Shown here one piece after another: positions 35,501 to 47,813 of a stretch of 64,000 nt of DNA. Under the pieces are notes generated by a model. It searched no databases and was not told where the DNA came from. It saw nothing but the letters and a program-made list of their open reading frames with translations. The stretch spans positions 6,821,545 through 6,885,544 of the forward strand of contig CM051456.1 of assembly GCA_028274465.1 (NCBI GenBank), in the 5' to 3' direction. The stretch is from Plantago ovata. Lineage: Eukaryota > Streptophyta > Magnoliopsida > Lamiales > Plantaginaceae. How positions within the stretch are numbered: position 1 is the stretch's first letter; each line of letters begins with the position of its first letter. The translations under genes and the position numbers were made by a program.

Positions 35501-35620
35501 AATGAAAAATGGAAATTACAATTTTGTTTTCATCTTTTCCCGTGATCTAAGAGGAAGTAAATAAATATAGAGTACTCACGAGAAAAGATGAAAACAAAAC
35601 TGAAATTTACATTTTTCATT
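35501..35620. repeat. Long hairpin: 45-bp arms, 30-base loop
   Basis: Bases 35501-35545 (AATGAAAAATGG...TTTTCCCGTGA) pair with 35576-35620 (TCACGAGAAAAGATG...TTTTTCATT) at roughly 85-90% identity. It lies directly beside the RNase H pseudogene. It could be a tiny MITE or give rise to small RNAs; I see no known miRNA sequence in it. Confidence 0.85.
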
Positions 35621-36549
35621 GAAAATATAAGAACTTCATTCCATGATTTTATTTAGTGAAAGACAAAGAACAAAAGTTACAGAAAAAGTGTAAACTTAAT
35701 TTATGGCGTTGACATTAGGGCTCATGTGCAATTAAGTGATTAACCTGAGTACTTGACTAACAATCGATGTTATTGTAGGCTCATGCTCATGCAATCACGG
35801 AAAGTATATATTAATCAACTTTTGTGATCGTTACTATTCATTGGGGGAGTTTTACTATATATTTTGTACTCCATCCGCGCCGCAAAATTCCCATTTATCT
35901 TGTTTATTTTTTTAAGATTCTATTTTGAATTTGTATTAGTCTTAAATCGTAAGTTCATAACAACAAAATAATTTTTTAATTCATATTATGAAAGTAAAAA
36001 AATATATTTTTTAATAATATACGTTCAAATATTACATTTGGAATCTCATATAACAGTAATTGAAGATCAAAGAGATACTAAAAGAAATCAATAAATCAAT
36101 AAATCAATTTGAAGATTAATGATGCATTTAACATGAAAATGTCCACACGCAGATGGAATTTTGTACAGTATGTAGTTATAAAGATTATTTTGACATAATT
36201 AATGGAGACAGTAATCATCAGGTTTATATATAAAAAAAAATATATAAAACATAGCTTTCGAGTTTCGACAACAAACATAACGTCAGTTAATTAATTAATC
36301 TGAAGTACTCTGAAGTTATATTTTTGGTTCGATTCTGCATCCTCTATATAGACTATATTAGTCTGTTACATTTTTCGTCACATGCCTGAAGCATGCATCT
36401 GTTGGTGTATTCTTGTTCGGCAGAATTTTTGAGTTGTGAGTTGTGACCAACCAAATTAAAGCTAAGTGTGATTGATTCATAGTAATATTTTAAAATGGAT
36501 GACGGATGACCCATTAAGATATTTTAAAAACCGTATCATTAAAAATAAG

Positions 36550-36710
36550 GTGTGGTGAATGGAGATGAGTTAGGTTGGTGAAAGGAGAGGTGCAGGGTTT
36601 GATTCCCAGCGGAGACATAAGACGGTTTAGGTGTGGAGTTATAAGGTGGTATATGATATTTGTATAATTGTAGTGTAGTAATTGTAATATTTGCCGTTTC
36701 AAAAAAAGTT
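36550..36710 (+). mobile_element. tRNA-derived SINE with CCGTTTC-polyA tail
   Basis: A head with AGGTGCAGGGTTTGATTCCC (B-box region) leads to a body ending GTAATATTTGCCGTTTCAAAAAAA. The flanks TATCATTAAAAATAAG (36534-36549) and TATCATTCGAAAATAAG (36711-36727) form an imperfect target duplication, suggesting an older insertion. Confidence 0.8.
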
Positions 36711-36796
36711 TATCATTCGAAAATAAGATCATGAGTAACAACGTAGCGCGTCCGACTTGATAGTTGATGGATGTACAAATACTAATCATTTTGATA

Positions 36797-37008
36797 TAAA
36801 TCTGACTCTCTCACAAGTTCAAACTGTTGGGAAGGTATGAATACTAGTCATTTATATTAATTTTTTAATATTCCCTGCATTTGTGGTCGATTTCAACATC
36901 TTTGAAAAGGTTAATTGAGCCAGATGGTTCTGATACCCTGATACAAATCCAACTCTTCCTAAAGTTTAAACGGGTTGGGAAGTACAATTACTAGTCATTT
37001 ATTTTAAT
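36797..37008 (+). repeat. Imperfect direct duplication, about 65 bp
   Basis: A segment with TTCAAACTGTTGGGAAGGTATGAATACTAGTCATTTAT at about 36819-36855 recurs as TTTAAACGGGTTGGGAAGTACAATTACTAGTCATTTAT at about 36965-37002. The surrounding text (TGGTTCTGATACCCTGATAC) resembles the ends of common plant retroelements. I cannot define an element. Confidence 0.45.
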
Positions 37009-37752
37009 TCTATAACAGAGTTTAGGGCTTACTAATACAGTCGGTTTTTACTTTTGAATTAAATTGCGAGAAGTTTTTTTGTTTGTCAAGCATGAATGAC
37101 AAACTTAAGTGAAAGCAAACTTCGATCTCTTTGTGGTTGTAATGATAGATAAAACGACTTTTGGGGTCAATAAATTTGTAGTATTATAAGAAATTGTTCC
37201 TTTTTCTACACAAGAGTACGCTCTTTCCCATCACTAAACGTTCATTTACATCGATAGTTTTGTTGCCATAACATAATTAATTATTTTATATATACATATT
37301 CGAACTTATACTATAAGAAATTGTTCCTTATATTATAAAATTATAAAAGTGAAAATCTTATATTTTATAAGATAATCAAAAAAATTATGTTTCAACATGA
37401 ATTTTAGGATTAATTGGAAAGTTAACGGAAACTAAACGAAAAAAATAGAAATTTTAGGGTGGAATGGAGGAATTATACAAGATATAGGAGTATTATTTCA
37501 ATCCATTTCCACATGTCAAGTGTCAACTGTGCTTTCAGGTTTTTTAATTACATAGGAATCTTCTGGAATTTGGAATCTCAACTCCTCAACTCGCGGAAAA
37601 TAAGTATTGGACCAGCAGATGCATCCTCCTCTCCTCAGTAACGTGAAATATCTTTGAGGTACAGCTGTTTAATTCGTGCATTATATTCCAAAATACTACT
37701 TTATCGATATTTTTAATGAAAATTACGAATCAAGAATATTCCATCAGTCGTA

Positions 37753-38115
37753 TATTTTTTTTTAACGGTAAATATTACAACTACTCATACACTACTTTTA
37801 TACATACATCTCATACGGTGTATCTCCATATTTCCCGATCATAACTAGATCCATTTTGGAGTTATAAGGTGGTCCAGCGGAATGGAGGTGGGATAGTGAA
37901 GGAGAGGTCCAGGGTTCGATCCTCAGCGTGGAGATATAAGGTGGTTTAGGATATTGCATAGTAGTAGCGTAGAAGTAGTTGTAATATTTGCCGTTTCGAA
38001 AAAAAAAAAAAAACGGTGGATCTCCACACCTAAACTGCCTTATGTGTCTGCTAGGTATCGAACTCGGCACCTCTCTTTCATCAGCCCAAACAGCTTCCAC
38101 TTTCACCAGCCCAAG
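37753..38115. mobile_element. SINE inserted into another SINE
   Basis: A plus-strand SINE (about 37831-38012; B box GGTTCGATCC, tail ATATTTGCCGTTTCG then A15) sits inside a minus-strand member of the same family. The minus copy is split into 38115-38013 (head, GTTCGATACC in reverse) and 37830-37753 (tail, ATATTTACCGTTAAAAA in reverse). The duplicated target is ACGGTGTATCTCCATA (37815-37830) and ACGGTGGATCTCCACA (38013-38028), two mismatches in 16. Confidence 0.8.
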
Positions 38116-38363
38116 CTCCCTTCCATCGTTCCGTAGTAATTACCGTTCTTAATAAATACTATACTACTATTGTCTATGGTTATTTTTCCAATAATAATAT
38201 TCACCCCAACTAAATTCGAATTATCATGGTGTTTGTTAAGAAATTACTAGCATGATAATTATGTGGAATGCATCGCAGAATACTTAACTAGAATGTTTGT
38301 AAATGTTTAATTGAAGTGATTATATTCTTTTCAACATATATATAAGTAATTTTTGAGTGTTTA

Positions 38364-38671
38364 GTACTTCCTAAGGTAACTTTAAAGAACCCCATTTGGT
38401 TTTGTTGACTTTTTCGATGTCCGGTTTGACCTCAAATTAATCACAAATCATTGTGAAAAAAATGATTTTAAAAATTATATTATGAAAGTATACATCTTAT
38501 ATTTTTATAATATAACTTTTAAAATTATTTTTTCATCACTCTTATATTTTTATAATATAACTTTTAAAATTATTTTTTTCGTGATGAATTATGATTAATT
38601 TGAGGTCAAACCGAACATAAAAAAGTCAACAAAACCAAATGGGGTTCTTTAAACTTTCCGGAGGAAGTACT
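38364..38671. mobile_element. MITE with about 110-bp inverted arms
   Basis: The left arm starts GTACTTCCTAAGGTAACTTT and contains AACCCCATTTGGTTTTGTTG, GTTTGACCTCAAATTAATCA and a TATAATATAACTTTTAAAA segment. The right arm repeats these in inverse orientation and ends GGAGGAAGTAC. Flanking TA fits a Stowaway-like insertion. Confidence 0.85.
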
Positions 38672-38887
38672 ACTTATGTGTTTGCTTCTCTATAATTAAA
38701 CATATATTAACTATCGACACGGTAAGTTAAAAACATGCATACTCATAGAAATGCTTTAAGAGTTTTAAACAATTAAAAACTAGAAAATGTAATAAAATGC
38801 TAAATAAAGTAACTTGTTACTTTGTCCATTTCATTAATAAATTCCTAGGTTTCTAACTCAAATATGGAAAGTTTTTTAACCCACCTA

Positions 38888-39821
<934 letters not shown>

Positions 39822-40276
39822 GCCATTTTTTATTATTTATCTCTCCTTATTTATAACCACTTTATCACTCTCTCTCATACTTTATCACCCATTTACAATT
39901 AAATACTCATACAAATTAATTCTTTAATATTATTCCTTAAAATTGATAATTTTTACCACTTAGGAAGATACAAATGAAATGGAGGAAGTAATTGTTAAGT
40001 TTAACATTATCTTAAAATATTGATTAACTTTTACTTTTTAGTATGTACATATACCTAAAATCCTCACACTTTTTATTACAGTCATTATTACAGTCAGAAA
40101 TTTTGAACTTTAAATAAAATAAATATTTATAAAACTACTTAGTTTTAAACAGGTTACAACATTACAAGAGTTCATATTATTAATTATTACTATATTATAA
40201 TATAATTATAATTAATTATTACTTATATATATATTTATTTCAAATTGCATGGAGAAAAGTCGCGTCTCTTACTAGC

Positions 40277-40286
40277 TATATATAAT
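40277..40286 (+). promoter_or_regulatory. TATA box of the ammonium transporter gene
   Basis: CTATATATAATCC lies about 110 bases upstream of the AMT2 ATG, placing a likely start near 40310. Upstream sequence is AT-rich with no further motif I can defend. Confidence 0.6.
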
Positions 40287-40389
40287 CCCTTTCATTAGTG
40301 ACTGGTAACTAAGCCAGCTAACATTGAAGTGAGGCATAGTTTACATGAAAAATTCTTAAGCTAAGCTTCTTCTCAAAAGAAAGTAAACC

Positions 40390-42966
40390 ATGTCCGTCAA
40401 CTCCAGCTTCGTGCCATCGGCCTACCAAGCGTACACCTCCGCCGCAGTCCCCGACTGGCTAAACAAAGGCGACAACGCATGGCAAATGACCTCCGCCACC
40501 CTCGTCGGCCTCCAGAGCGTCCCGGGGCTTGTCATCCTCTATGGTAGCATCGTCAAAAAGAAATGGGCCGTTAATTCTGCCTTCATGGCCCTTTACGCCT
40601 TTGCATCTGTCGTCTTGTGTTGGGTAAATATTCAATTTGTAGCCAAAATTTTTATGTTATAGTGTAAACAAACACTGAATGTGGGTCACACCACGACTTT
40701 CATGACCCTAGCCTCTACTGTAGTACACTTGTCATCATTTTAAATACTCCGTAGGTGTTATAATGTATAGCTCCCTAGCATCTATTTTTTTTTTTTTGAA
40801 ACGGATCCCTAGCATCTAAAAAATCACTCTCCACTATACCTTTTTTCTCTCTCTTCATGAGGCGTATATATTTCTTTTTTCTTTTCTTTTTAAAGCGCTA
40901 TCTTTCTTAAATTTTCGTAGAATATATATTTTTCTAAACATTAATTAATAAAATCAATAACAGGTAATATGGGCTTACAAAATGTCATTTGGCGAGCGGC
41001 TTCTACCGTTCTGGGGCAGAGCCGGCCCCGCCTTAGGACAAAACTTCCTCATCAACCAGGCCATGCTCCCTGCCAGCACCCACTACCATAGCAACGGCAC
41101 GTTGGAGACGGCTATGATCACGCCATACTACCCTATGGCGTCCATGGTGTGGTTCCAATGTGTTTTTGCGTGTATAACACTTATTTTACTCGCTGGTTCT
41201 TTGTTGGGACGGATGAATATCAAGGCATGGATGATGTTCGTGCCACTATGGCTAACGTTCTCATACACCGTCGGGGCATTTAGCTTGTGGGGCGGCGGGT
41301 TCCTGTTTCATTGGGGAGTAATGGACTATTCAGGCGGGTATGTGATCCATCTCTCGTCCGGGATTGCTGGCATCACCGCTGCTTATTGGGTCAGTATATT
41401 TTAATTTACTAGCAATCTAGCATTTCTTTGTCTTAAGTTCTTGGATCTCAAATCTCAACATTGATGATGATAGATAATTAGTATGGTTGGACCTGTTAAA
41501 GGCTTAAAGCCAAGTTTTTATTTTATGTCTCTCACTCTCACACGTCAAACAAGTTGCCGTCCTCCAAAGTCTCGTGCTTCATTCAGTTTCTTTCTTTAAT
41601 TAATTACTTTTTTTTTCTTTGAGTGATTCTTTAATTAGTTCATTTATATATATTTCAATATTTTCAGGTGGGTCCGAGGACGACAGCAGACAGGGAGAGG
41701 TTTCCCCCGAACAATGTGTTGCTAACTCTGGCAGGGGCAGGGCTGTTGTGGATGGGATGGGCAGGGTTCAACGGCGGTGACCCTTACAGTGCCAACATCG
41801 ACTCCTCCATGGCGGTGCTCAACACCAACATCTGCGCAGCCACTAGCCTCCTCGTCTGGACATGGCTCGATGTCATCTTCTTTGGCAAACCTTCTGTTAT
41901 TGGCGCGGTTCAGGGAATGATCACTGGCCTTGTTTGTATTACTCCTGGCGCAGGTTTTTTTTTTTCTAAATATTTCATAACATTATATTTATGCATTTGT
42001 AGTACTTCTATTTTAACCACTTAATTGAAGGACACAGCCTAGCTACATTTGATTTCAACATTTTAAATGAACGGTAGCTATCTTGTGGTCAAAATTTTGG
42101 ATTATATTGAAATACAATAAATCATACTATGTTAATGTAGCGTATCTTGTATTCCGCTAATTTAAAACTTTTTAATTTTAAATTCTAGACGATTTATCTG
42201 AATTCACTGCACAAGATCTTTATTAACGTTTGACATATGCAACAATTTTATATCATCATATGGAGTTTTTCTCACGTAATTTGTCTGTGAGTACTTGTTT
42301 TTCATTTTTGTAATTGAAGAAGACATGGCCATTAGTCACAACTTGTTAATGAGAAGTTAAAGTTTATCCATCAAATGCAATGTTTGACTAGGTTTAAATA
42401 TACTGGTTCCATAATGACCCAAGTTCATTATCTCTTTAACAGGCCTTGTTCAAGGATGGGCAGCCATAGTGATGGGAATCTTATCCGGCAGCGTGCCATG
42501 GTTTACAATGATGATACTCCACAAAAAGTGGTGGGTCCTTCAGGCTATCGATGATACTCTCGGTGTCTTCCACACTCATGCGGTCGCAGGATACCTCGGT
42601 GGCATTCTCACCGGATTATTTGCGGAGCCTGTTCTATGTTCCCTCTTCTTGCCTGTCACTAACTCACGTGGCGGTGTCTATGGTGGTGTTGGTGGGATGC
42701 AAATCCTTAAACAAATAGTGGGAGGCGGTTTTATAATTGGGTGGAACATTGTTGTCACGTCCATTATTTGTGTGGTGGTAGGTTTAATTGTTCCACTTAG
42801 AATGTCGGAGGAGCAATTGGCGATTGGAGACGACGCTGTGCATGGGGAAGAGGCATACGCATTGTGGGGTGACGGAGAGAAGTACGATTCAACCAAGCAC
42901 GGCCCATCGAGGGATGAGCAAACACCATTGCACAAGGAGTCTAGTGGTGCTACACAGGTGGTGTAG
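40390..42966 (+). CDS. AMT2: AMT2-type ammonium transporter
   Basis: This is a membrane ammonium transporter of the AMT/Mep/Rh family, AMT2 subfamily, normally at the plasma membrane. Four exons are inferred: 40390-40623, 40964-41389, 41668-41953 and 42443-42966, giving 489 residues with correct phases. Landmarks are [19 protein letters not shown] at the first membrane segment, [14 protein letters not shown] with the first pore His H207, [14 protein letters not shown], and [14 protein letters not shown] with the second pore His at H361. Eleven membrane segments are expected. The C-terminal tail is cytosolic and contains [15 protein letters not shown], as in AMT2/3/4 proteins rather than AMT1. 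Intron 1 contains a truncated SINE. The symbol denotes the subfamily; the exact orthologue cannot be fixed. Confidence 0.95.
40785..40805 (-). mobile_element. Extremely truncated SINE in AMT2 intron 1
   Basis: Only ATCCGTTTC plus about a dozen A (read on the minus strand) is inserted. It is flanked by perfect 13-bp duplications TCCCTAGCATCTA at 40772-40784 and 40806-40818. The CCGTTTC-A tail matches the SINE family at 36550-36710 and 37831-38012. Confidence 0.85.
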
Positions 42967-42969
42967 ACG

Positions 42970-44090
42970 TGATGGTGAGGATTAATATGTTGATATTGAA
43001 TTATTGATTGTTTGGTTTCGATATAGTGGTTTTCAATTTCTCTTTTTCCTATTATTTCCATTCCGATGTTAAATGTGTTGAAGTGTTTGATTTGTATGTA
43101 CATGTACTAGTTTAAAACTTTAAATCCTAATTAAGTTTAGATTCGGATTCTCGAGGGCAATACTTGATACTACTACTATTTAAGGGGCACCCATCACTCG
43201 ACGGATAAGTATAAAAGTAAACGGATAAGAATTACATATACTTTCAATTGGTCTTCTAGACCCACTTAGGTTCTTTTCTTTTCGCCTAAACTGAACTGAA
43301 CCGAGTTGACGTATTTGTAGTATAAAATACTATTAACCAAAACTGATCTGAACTTAAAATAATCAATTTTTAGACGAAAAAAACAGGACTTAACAATGAT
43401 GTGGCTGTCATCTTCTGAATCATGTGGGTTGGATGGACTGCTTGGGTGTGGGGACAAAAAGTGGAGAAGAGAATGGATAAGTTTTCGAAAATAAGGGAAA
43501 AAAATAATACTAAAATTCTAAAACTGGAATTGGAATTTTGTGAAAGAAGAAAATTTGCAAACAAGGATTCCAAGGGAATTCACGAGGGAAGGTAGACTTC
43601 GTTGTAACTAAATTAAAGTGAATCGTAGTATTATTATAAAAATAATTAAGTAAAACTGAATTGAATTGAAATTAGTAAGGATTTTAACAAAGACAGTACA
43701 GTTTTGATATGACTTTAATGCACATAGAATAAGAAACAATTTTCTCATACGAAAAGAAGGAAAATTAAGTCATGAGTTTTACAAATACCTAAAAAATATA
43801 TAGAAATCACCCTCCAATTATACCATGTGAGGTCCATACATGGGCCATATTCTCTATTTGTCTTTTTTTTTTCTGCCTTGCTGGAACATGTCCCTTCCAA
43901 ATTTTGGTCCCGTGAAGAGGGCAAAAAGGGGAATTCAGCATCAACTTTGTATTGAGATGAAAAAAACTGTGCCTTGTTTTGTTTTTGTGAATTTTGTTGT
44001 CCAAAGCCCCAAATAAGGGATGTAAATACAATTATATCGATTAATTTACATGTTTTGTTTTTTGAATTATTTTAGAATTGCTCCGATTCA
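42970..44090. other. Intergenic DNA
   Basis: The first about 150 bases are AMT2 3'UTR. I see no gene in the rest; open frames such as 43807-44031 have no recognisable similarity. Confidence 0.4.
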
Positions 44091-44094
44091 GGTC

Positions 44095-47017
44095 CTCACT
44101 ATACTACTCAAACAAGGTCCGCCGCCGCCGCCGCCGATTCGGATGTCTCTTCGGCTTCCGCTATTGCCGGCGTTTGTGCTATTTTGGACCACCGCGTTGC
44201 CGCCCTCTCATGCGCGCCGATGTTTCCGCCTTCAATCTGGCTGATTCCGGTGACGGTTGGACTTGTAAGGTGTTGCCTCTGACTGTAAGGTGTTTTTGAA
44301 CGGCTCTAACTCCGGGTTTGGAGGGAGGGAGGTGAGGACTATTCTATTCTACGTCTGAGGACTGTTATTGCAGTCTCTATCATGAATTATTGTGTGTACT
44401 ACAGTTGTTGTGCTGCTTTGGCTTCAATTCTTTTCTTTATGATTGCAGGGTGGAGAACTCTGTTCACTTCGATATGATTTAACCGTTCCTCTTGTGTTGC
44501 TATGAAAAAATTGACCTCATTCAAGAGGAAGGTACAACCCATCGAAGGGAAGATACCGTGAATTCTATCAATGTGATTTTGATATTGCAGGTCAATTTGA
44601 GAAAATGGGGCCTCATTTTGAGCTAGTATATACACTGTTAGAGTTGTTGGATGAGCTGAATATATCAGAGTATGAGGTATTTCCCCTGATGTATAGTTTT
44701 TATCTCATGTGGAGATGTATATGAGCCACCACAGTGATTCTGTTATTCTTGTTAAACCTCTTTGCCTTGTTTCCAGGTAAAGCTGAATCACAGTAAGTTA
44801 CTGGATGGGATGTTGGCTATATGTGGTGTGCCACAAGTAAAATTCAGAACTATTTGTTCAAGTATTGACAAGTTAGACAAGCATACCTTTGAGCAGATAA
44901 AGAAAGAAATGGTAAGCGAAACCATTTCCTCTGACATTAATGCCTTTATAGTTGTAGTTTTTTCGCTATATTTTTGCTCTGCTAGGGGCAGTATTCCTTT
45001 CTAGCTGTAACTGGTCAGGTTTAGGCTCATTTTCGAGATTAAAGTCTGCAGTCTGGTAACAGAGGAAGTGCAGTTGCCTGCACATTCTAAATGAGTTATA
45101 GCATATTTTTAAGTTAGGGAATTCTGGATGCACATTCCATCGCATGAACTTCCATTAATATGTGAGTTTTGAATTGCTATCACGTGTATACTTGTGAGGA
45201 AAACGATATCAGAAACCAGACAAAAAAGGGTGTTCACGTGTGCACTGTTTATTATTTTATCTATTCCTCCTAAATATGTGACATGAACCAATAGTCGAAT
45301 ACCGATCTTATTTTTTCTGCTTCTGTTTCTTTTAACTTCTCCTAACTGAGTAAAAGGTGGAGTGGGAGCCCCATTTGCATTATTTGAACTCCGCCACGTC
45401 CATGGTATATGCTATATTACCGGTCACCCATAGCAATGTTTGGTTTATCTTTGCATTTGGTGTAGTTTGGTGCAATGCTGCAGTATTTTTTTGGATCAGG
45501 TATAGATTCTTCCACCAGGAAGTATATATTTTACTGTTGTTCAAATAGACTTCACTTAAATGTGCCAACTATACCCGAGAAGAATCTGGAGAAATTAAAA
45601 TATGAATACTGTATTGCTAAGGTGTTTATTTAAAGGTCATTGAATGCTCTTACCAACAATCTCAATTGTTTTGGAATTTATTTTTCTTGGCATTTGATTT
45701 GTACTGAAATTGTGCTCTAGAATTGATTAGATGCTATTTGTACAGGTGGAAGAAAAAGGCTTGACCGTGGAGACGGCTGATAAAATTGGAACCTTTGTTA
45801 AACACAGGGGTTCACCAATGGAACTGTTGCCTAAGCTTAAACAGAGCGGCGATTTCTTACAAAATAGTGATGCTGAGCTTGCTTTGAATGAGCTTGAGAT
45901 TTTGTTCAAAACAATGGAAAATGCCAAGTGCATAGACAAAGTTGTTTTTGACTTGAGTCTTGCAAGAGGTCTAGATCACTGGAGTTATATTTGAGGCTGT
46001 TTTCAAAGGCGGGGCTCAGGTATGTTAAGACTCTTCATTAATATGGATGTTAGCATGCGTGTCAGTTCATTTTACTAGCATGTCCTTAATGGAACCTGTT
46101 ATGACACCGGAATAAATTTGCGTGGCTATTGACTTGGCAATCTTCATAAATGTCATTCGAATAGGTTCTTTTCTAGGAATGTAATATAGCTTGTTTGCAG
46201 GTTGGTTCTATTGCTGCTGGTGGACGCTACGATACCCTTATAGGAATGTTTGGCACAAAGGAAGTCCCTGCAGTTGGAATGAGTTTAGGAATAGAGAGAG
46301 TATTTGCAATAATGGAGGATCAGGATACTACCCAGGTACAGCTCGTCGGCACACTTTGATCTAATTTTTTGTTGGATTTGCATTGATGACTTTGATAGTT
46401 ATTGTTTTCAAAGTGTGTATCTGTTGCGACTACATAAATAATACTAGATGAATGTATATACTCTGAATCCTTAATTTTGGCTCTATATTGAATATGCACC
46501 CCTTGGCCCTGAGAAATTGCCCCCCCCCCCCCCCCCCCCCCCACAAATGATAGTCTGATCCTGTGACTTCTGTCAGCACCCAAAACTTGAATTTACCACT
46601 CTCGAGATATTTCTTTGGTTTGTATTGGATATTGCTGTGTTTTTGTGTCTGGAATCGTAGGTGAGATTATCATTAGTATTGAAAGATTGACTGATCTGTT
46701 GTTTCATGGTGCAGAAAGTACGTGCAACTGAAACTCAAGTTCTAGTATGCATGTTGGGAGATGATTTACCATTGGCAGGCAAGCTTGTGAGTCAATTGTG
46801 GAAGGCGGGTGTGAAAGCCGAGTTCTTGGTCAATAAGAGAATGCAAAAGCACCTTGACCGTGCCACCAGCTCCGAAATCCCGTTCATGGTAATTGTAGGA
46901 GCACAAGAAAAGGAAAAGGATATTGTGAAAGTGAAGGACCTTAACGCTCGAACTGAGGATGAAGTTCCTACAAGTGAATTTGTGCAGAAGGTTAAAGAAT
47001 TACTGGAGAGAGCATGA
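44095..47017 (+). pseudogene. Histidyl-tRNA synthetase pseudogene (introns retained)
   Basis: Cytosolic HisRS attaches His to its tRNA. Family segments appear in order: a GC-rich start with CCG repeats and FNLADSGDG near 44235; GGELCSLRYDLTVP near 44450-44490; GRYREFYQCDFDIAGQFEKMGP near 44560-44610; [18 protein letters not shown] at 44780-44835; VEEKGLTVETADKIGTF from about 45746; FDLSLARGLD at about 45948-45976; [17 protein letters not shown] from 46203; and the anticodon-binding C terminus 46714-47017. Lesions: most of the N-terminal region is missing, motif 2 sequence is deleted with frame changes near 44485 and 44545, and five bases are lost after RGLD (about 45976), giving TGA at 45992-45994. 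GT-AG introns remain at several joins, so it is a decayed duplicate, not a processed copy. Confidence 0.85.
46520..46542. repeat. Poly-C tract, 23 bases
   Basis: A run of 23 C in an intron of the HisRS pseudogene. Long G/C homopolymers are rare in plant DNA; the run may be unstable or a sequencing artefact. Confidence 0.9.
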
Positions 47018-47681
47018 TGACCCTATCATCACATAATTCTGTAGTGAGAAATACATAGTGCTATTGTCATTAAAATCTGACACTAGGAAAATGGGGTGAA
47101 GCCCCCTACACTTGTGCGAACAAGAGAGATCTTGATTGCGAGTTTTTTGTTCTCTCGAGAGAATTGACATTTTTCTGTGACTTACCAAACATGTCACATC
47201 TTGAATCCTGATTTGGGGTATATTTGACCTTCAATGGTTCCAGGCTATTCGTATTCTTGAGTATTTTACGCTTTTGCTAATTTTGTACAGTTTTTTTTTT
47301 TTTTTTTTTTTTTTTCAGTAAATTAAATGATTTCTTCCAATTTGAGTTTCGTTAGTGGAAAGGAATATCCAGAGTGTCGTACCATTTTAAAGGTCAGGAA
47401 ATAGGAATAGTCTTGGCGTAAATTAAAGAAGAAAGTAAAGTAAGCATTTAGTATTGTTTACCAAGGTTTCTTGTGGTGTTGTGAATCCTTAAAGCGCACG
47501 TTTTGTAATTACTTATGTGTGCATGTCCAGTACGTATGTGTGTGTGTTAATAGAAGAGATGAACCGGAGAAATGGATAACGGCGGTCGGAATCTGTAAAA
47601 CAAGATCCATAAGGAATGTTTTGGGATTATTACTTACTTTTCTTCTCCTTAAAGTTTCCTTCCTAAACCTAAACACACGCT

Positions 47682-47697
47682 GCATATATATATAAAA
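47682..47697 (+). promoter_or_regulatory. TATA box of the RING ligase gene
   Basis: GCATATATATATAAAATAC lies about 120 bases upstream of the ATG at 47814, implying transcription from about 47720. The leader that follows is CT-rich (TTCTCTCTGCTCTCTCC). Confidence 0.55.
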
Positions 47698-47813
47698 TAC
47701 TGATACAGGCTTTACCTTGTTATTCAAATTAATATTTTCTCCTCTGCAATTTATTCTCTCTGCTCTCTCCGTGAACCACAAGAAACACCAAAAGCTTTTG
47801 TAGACGAACAGAA

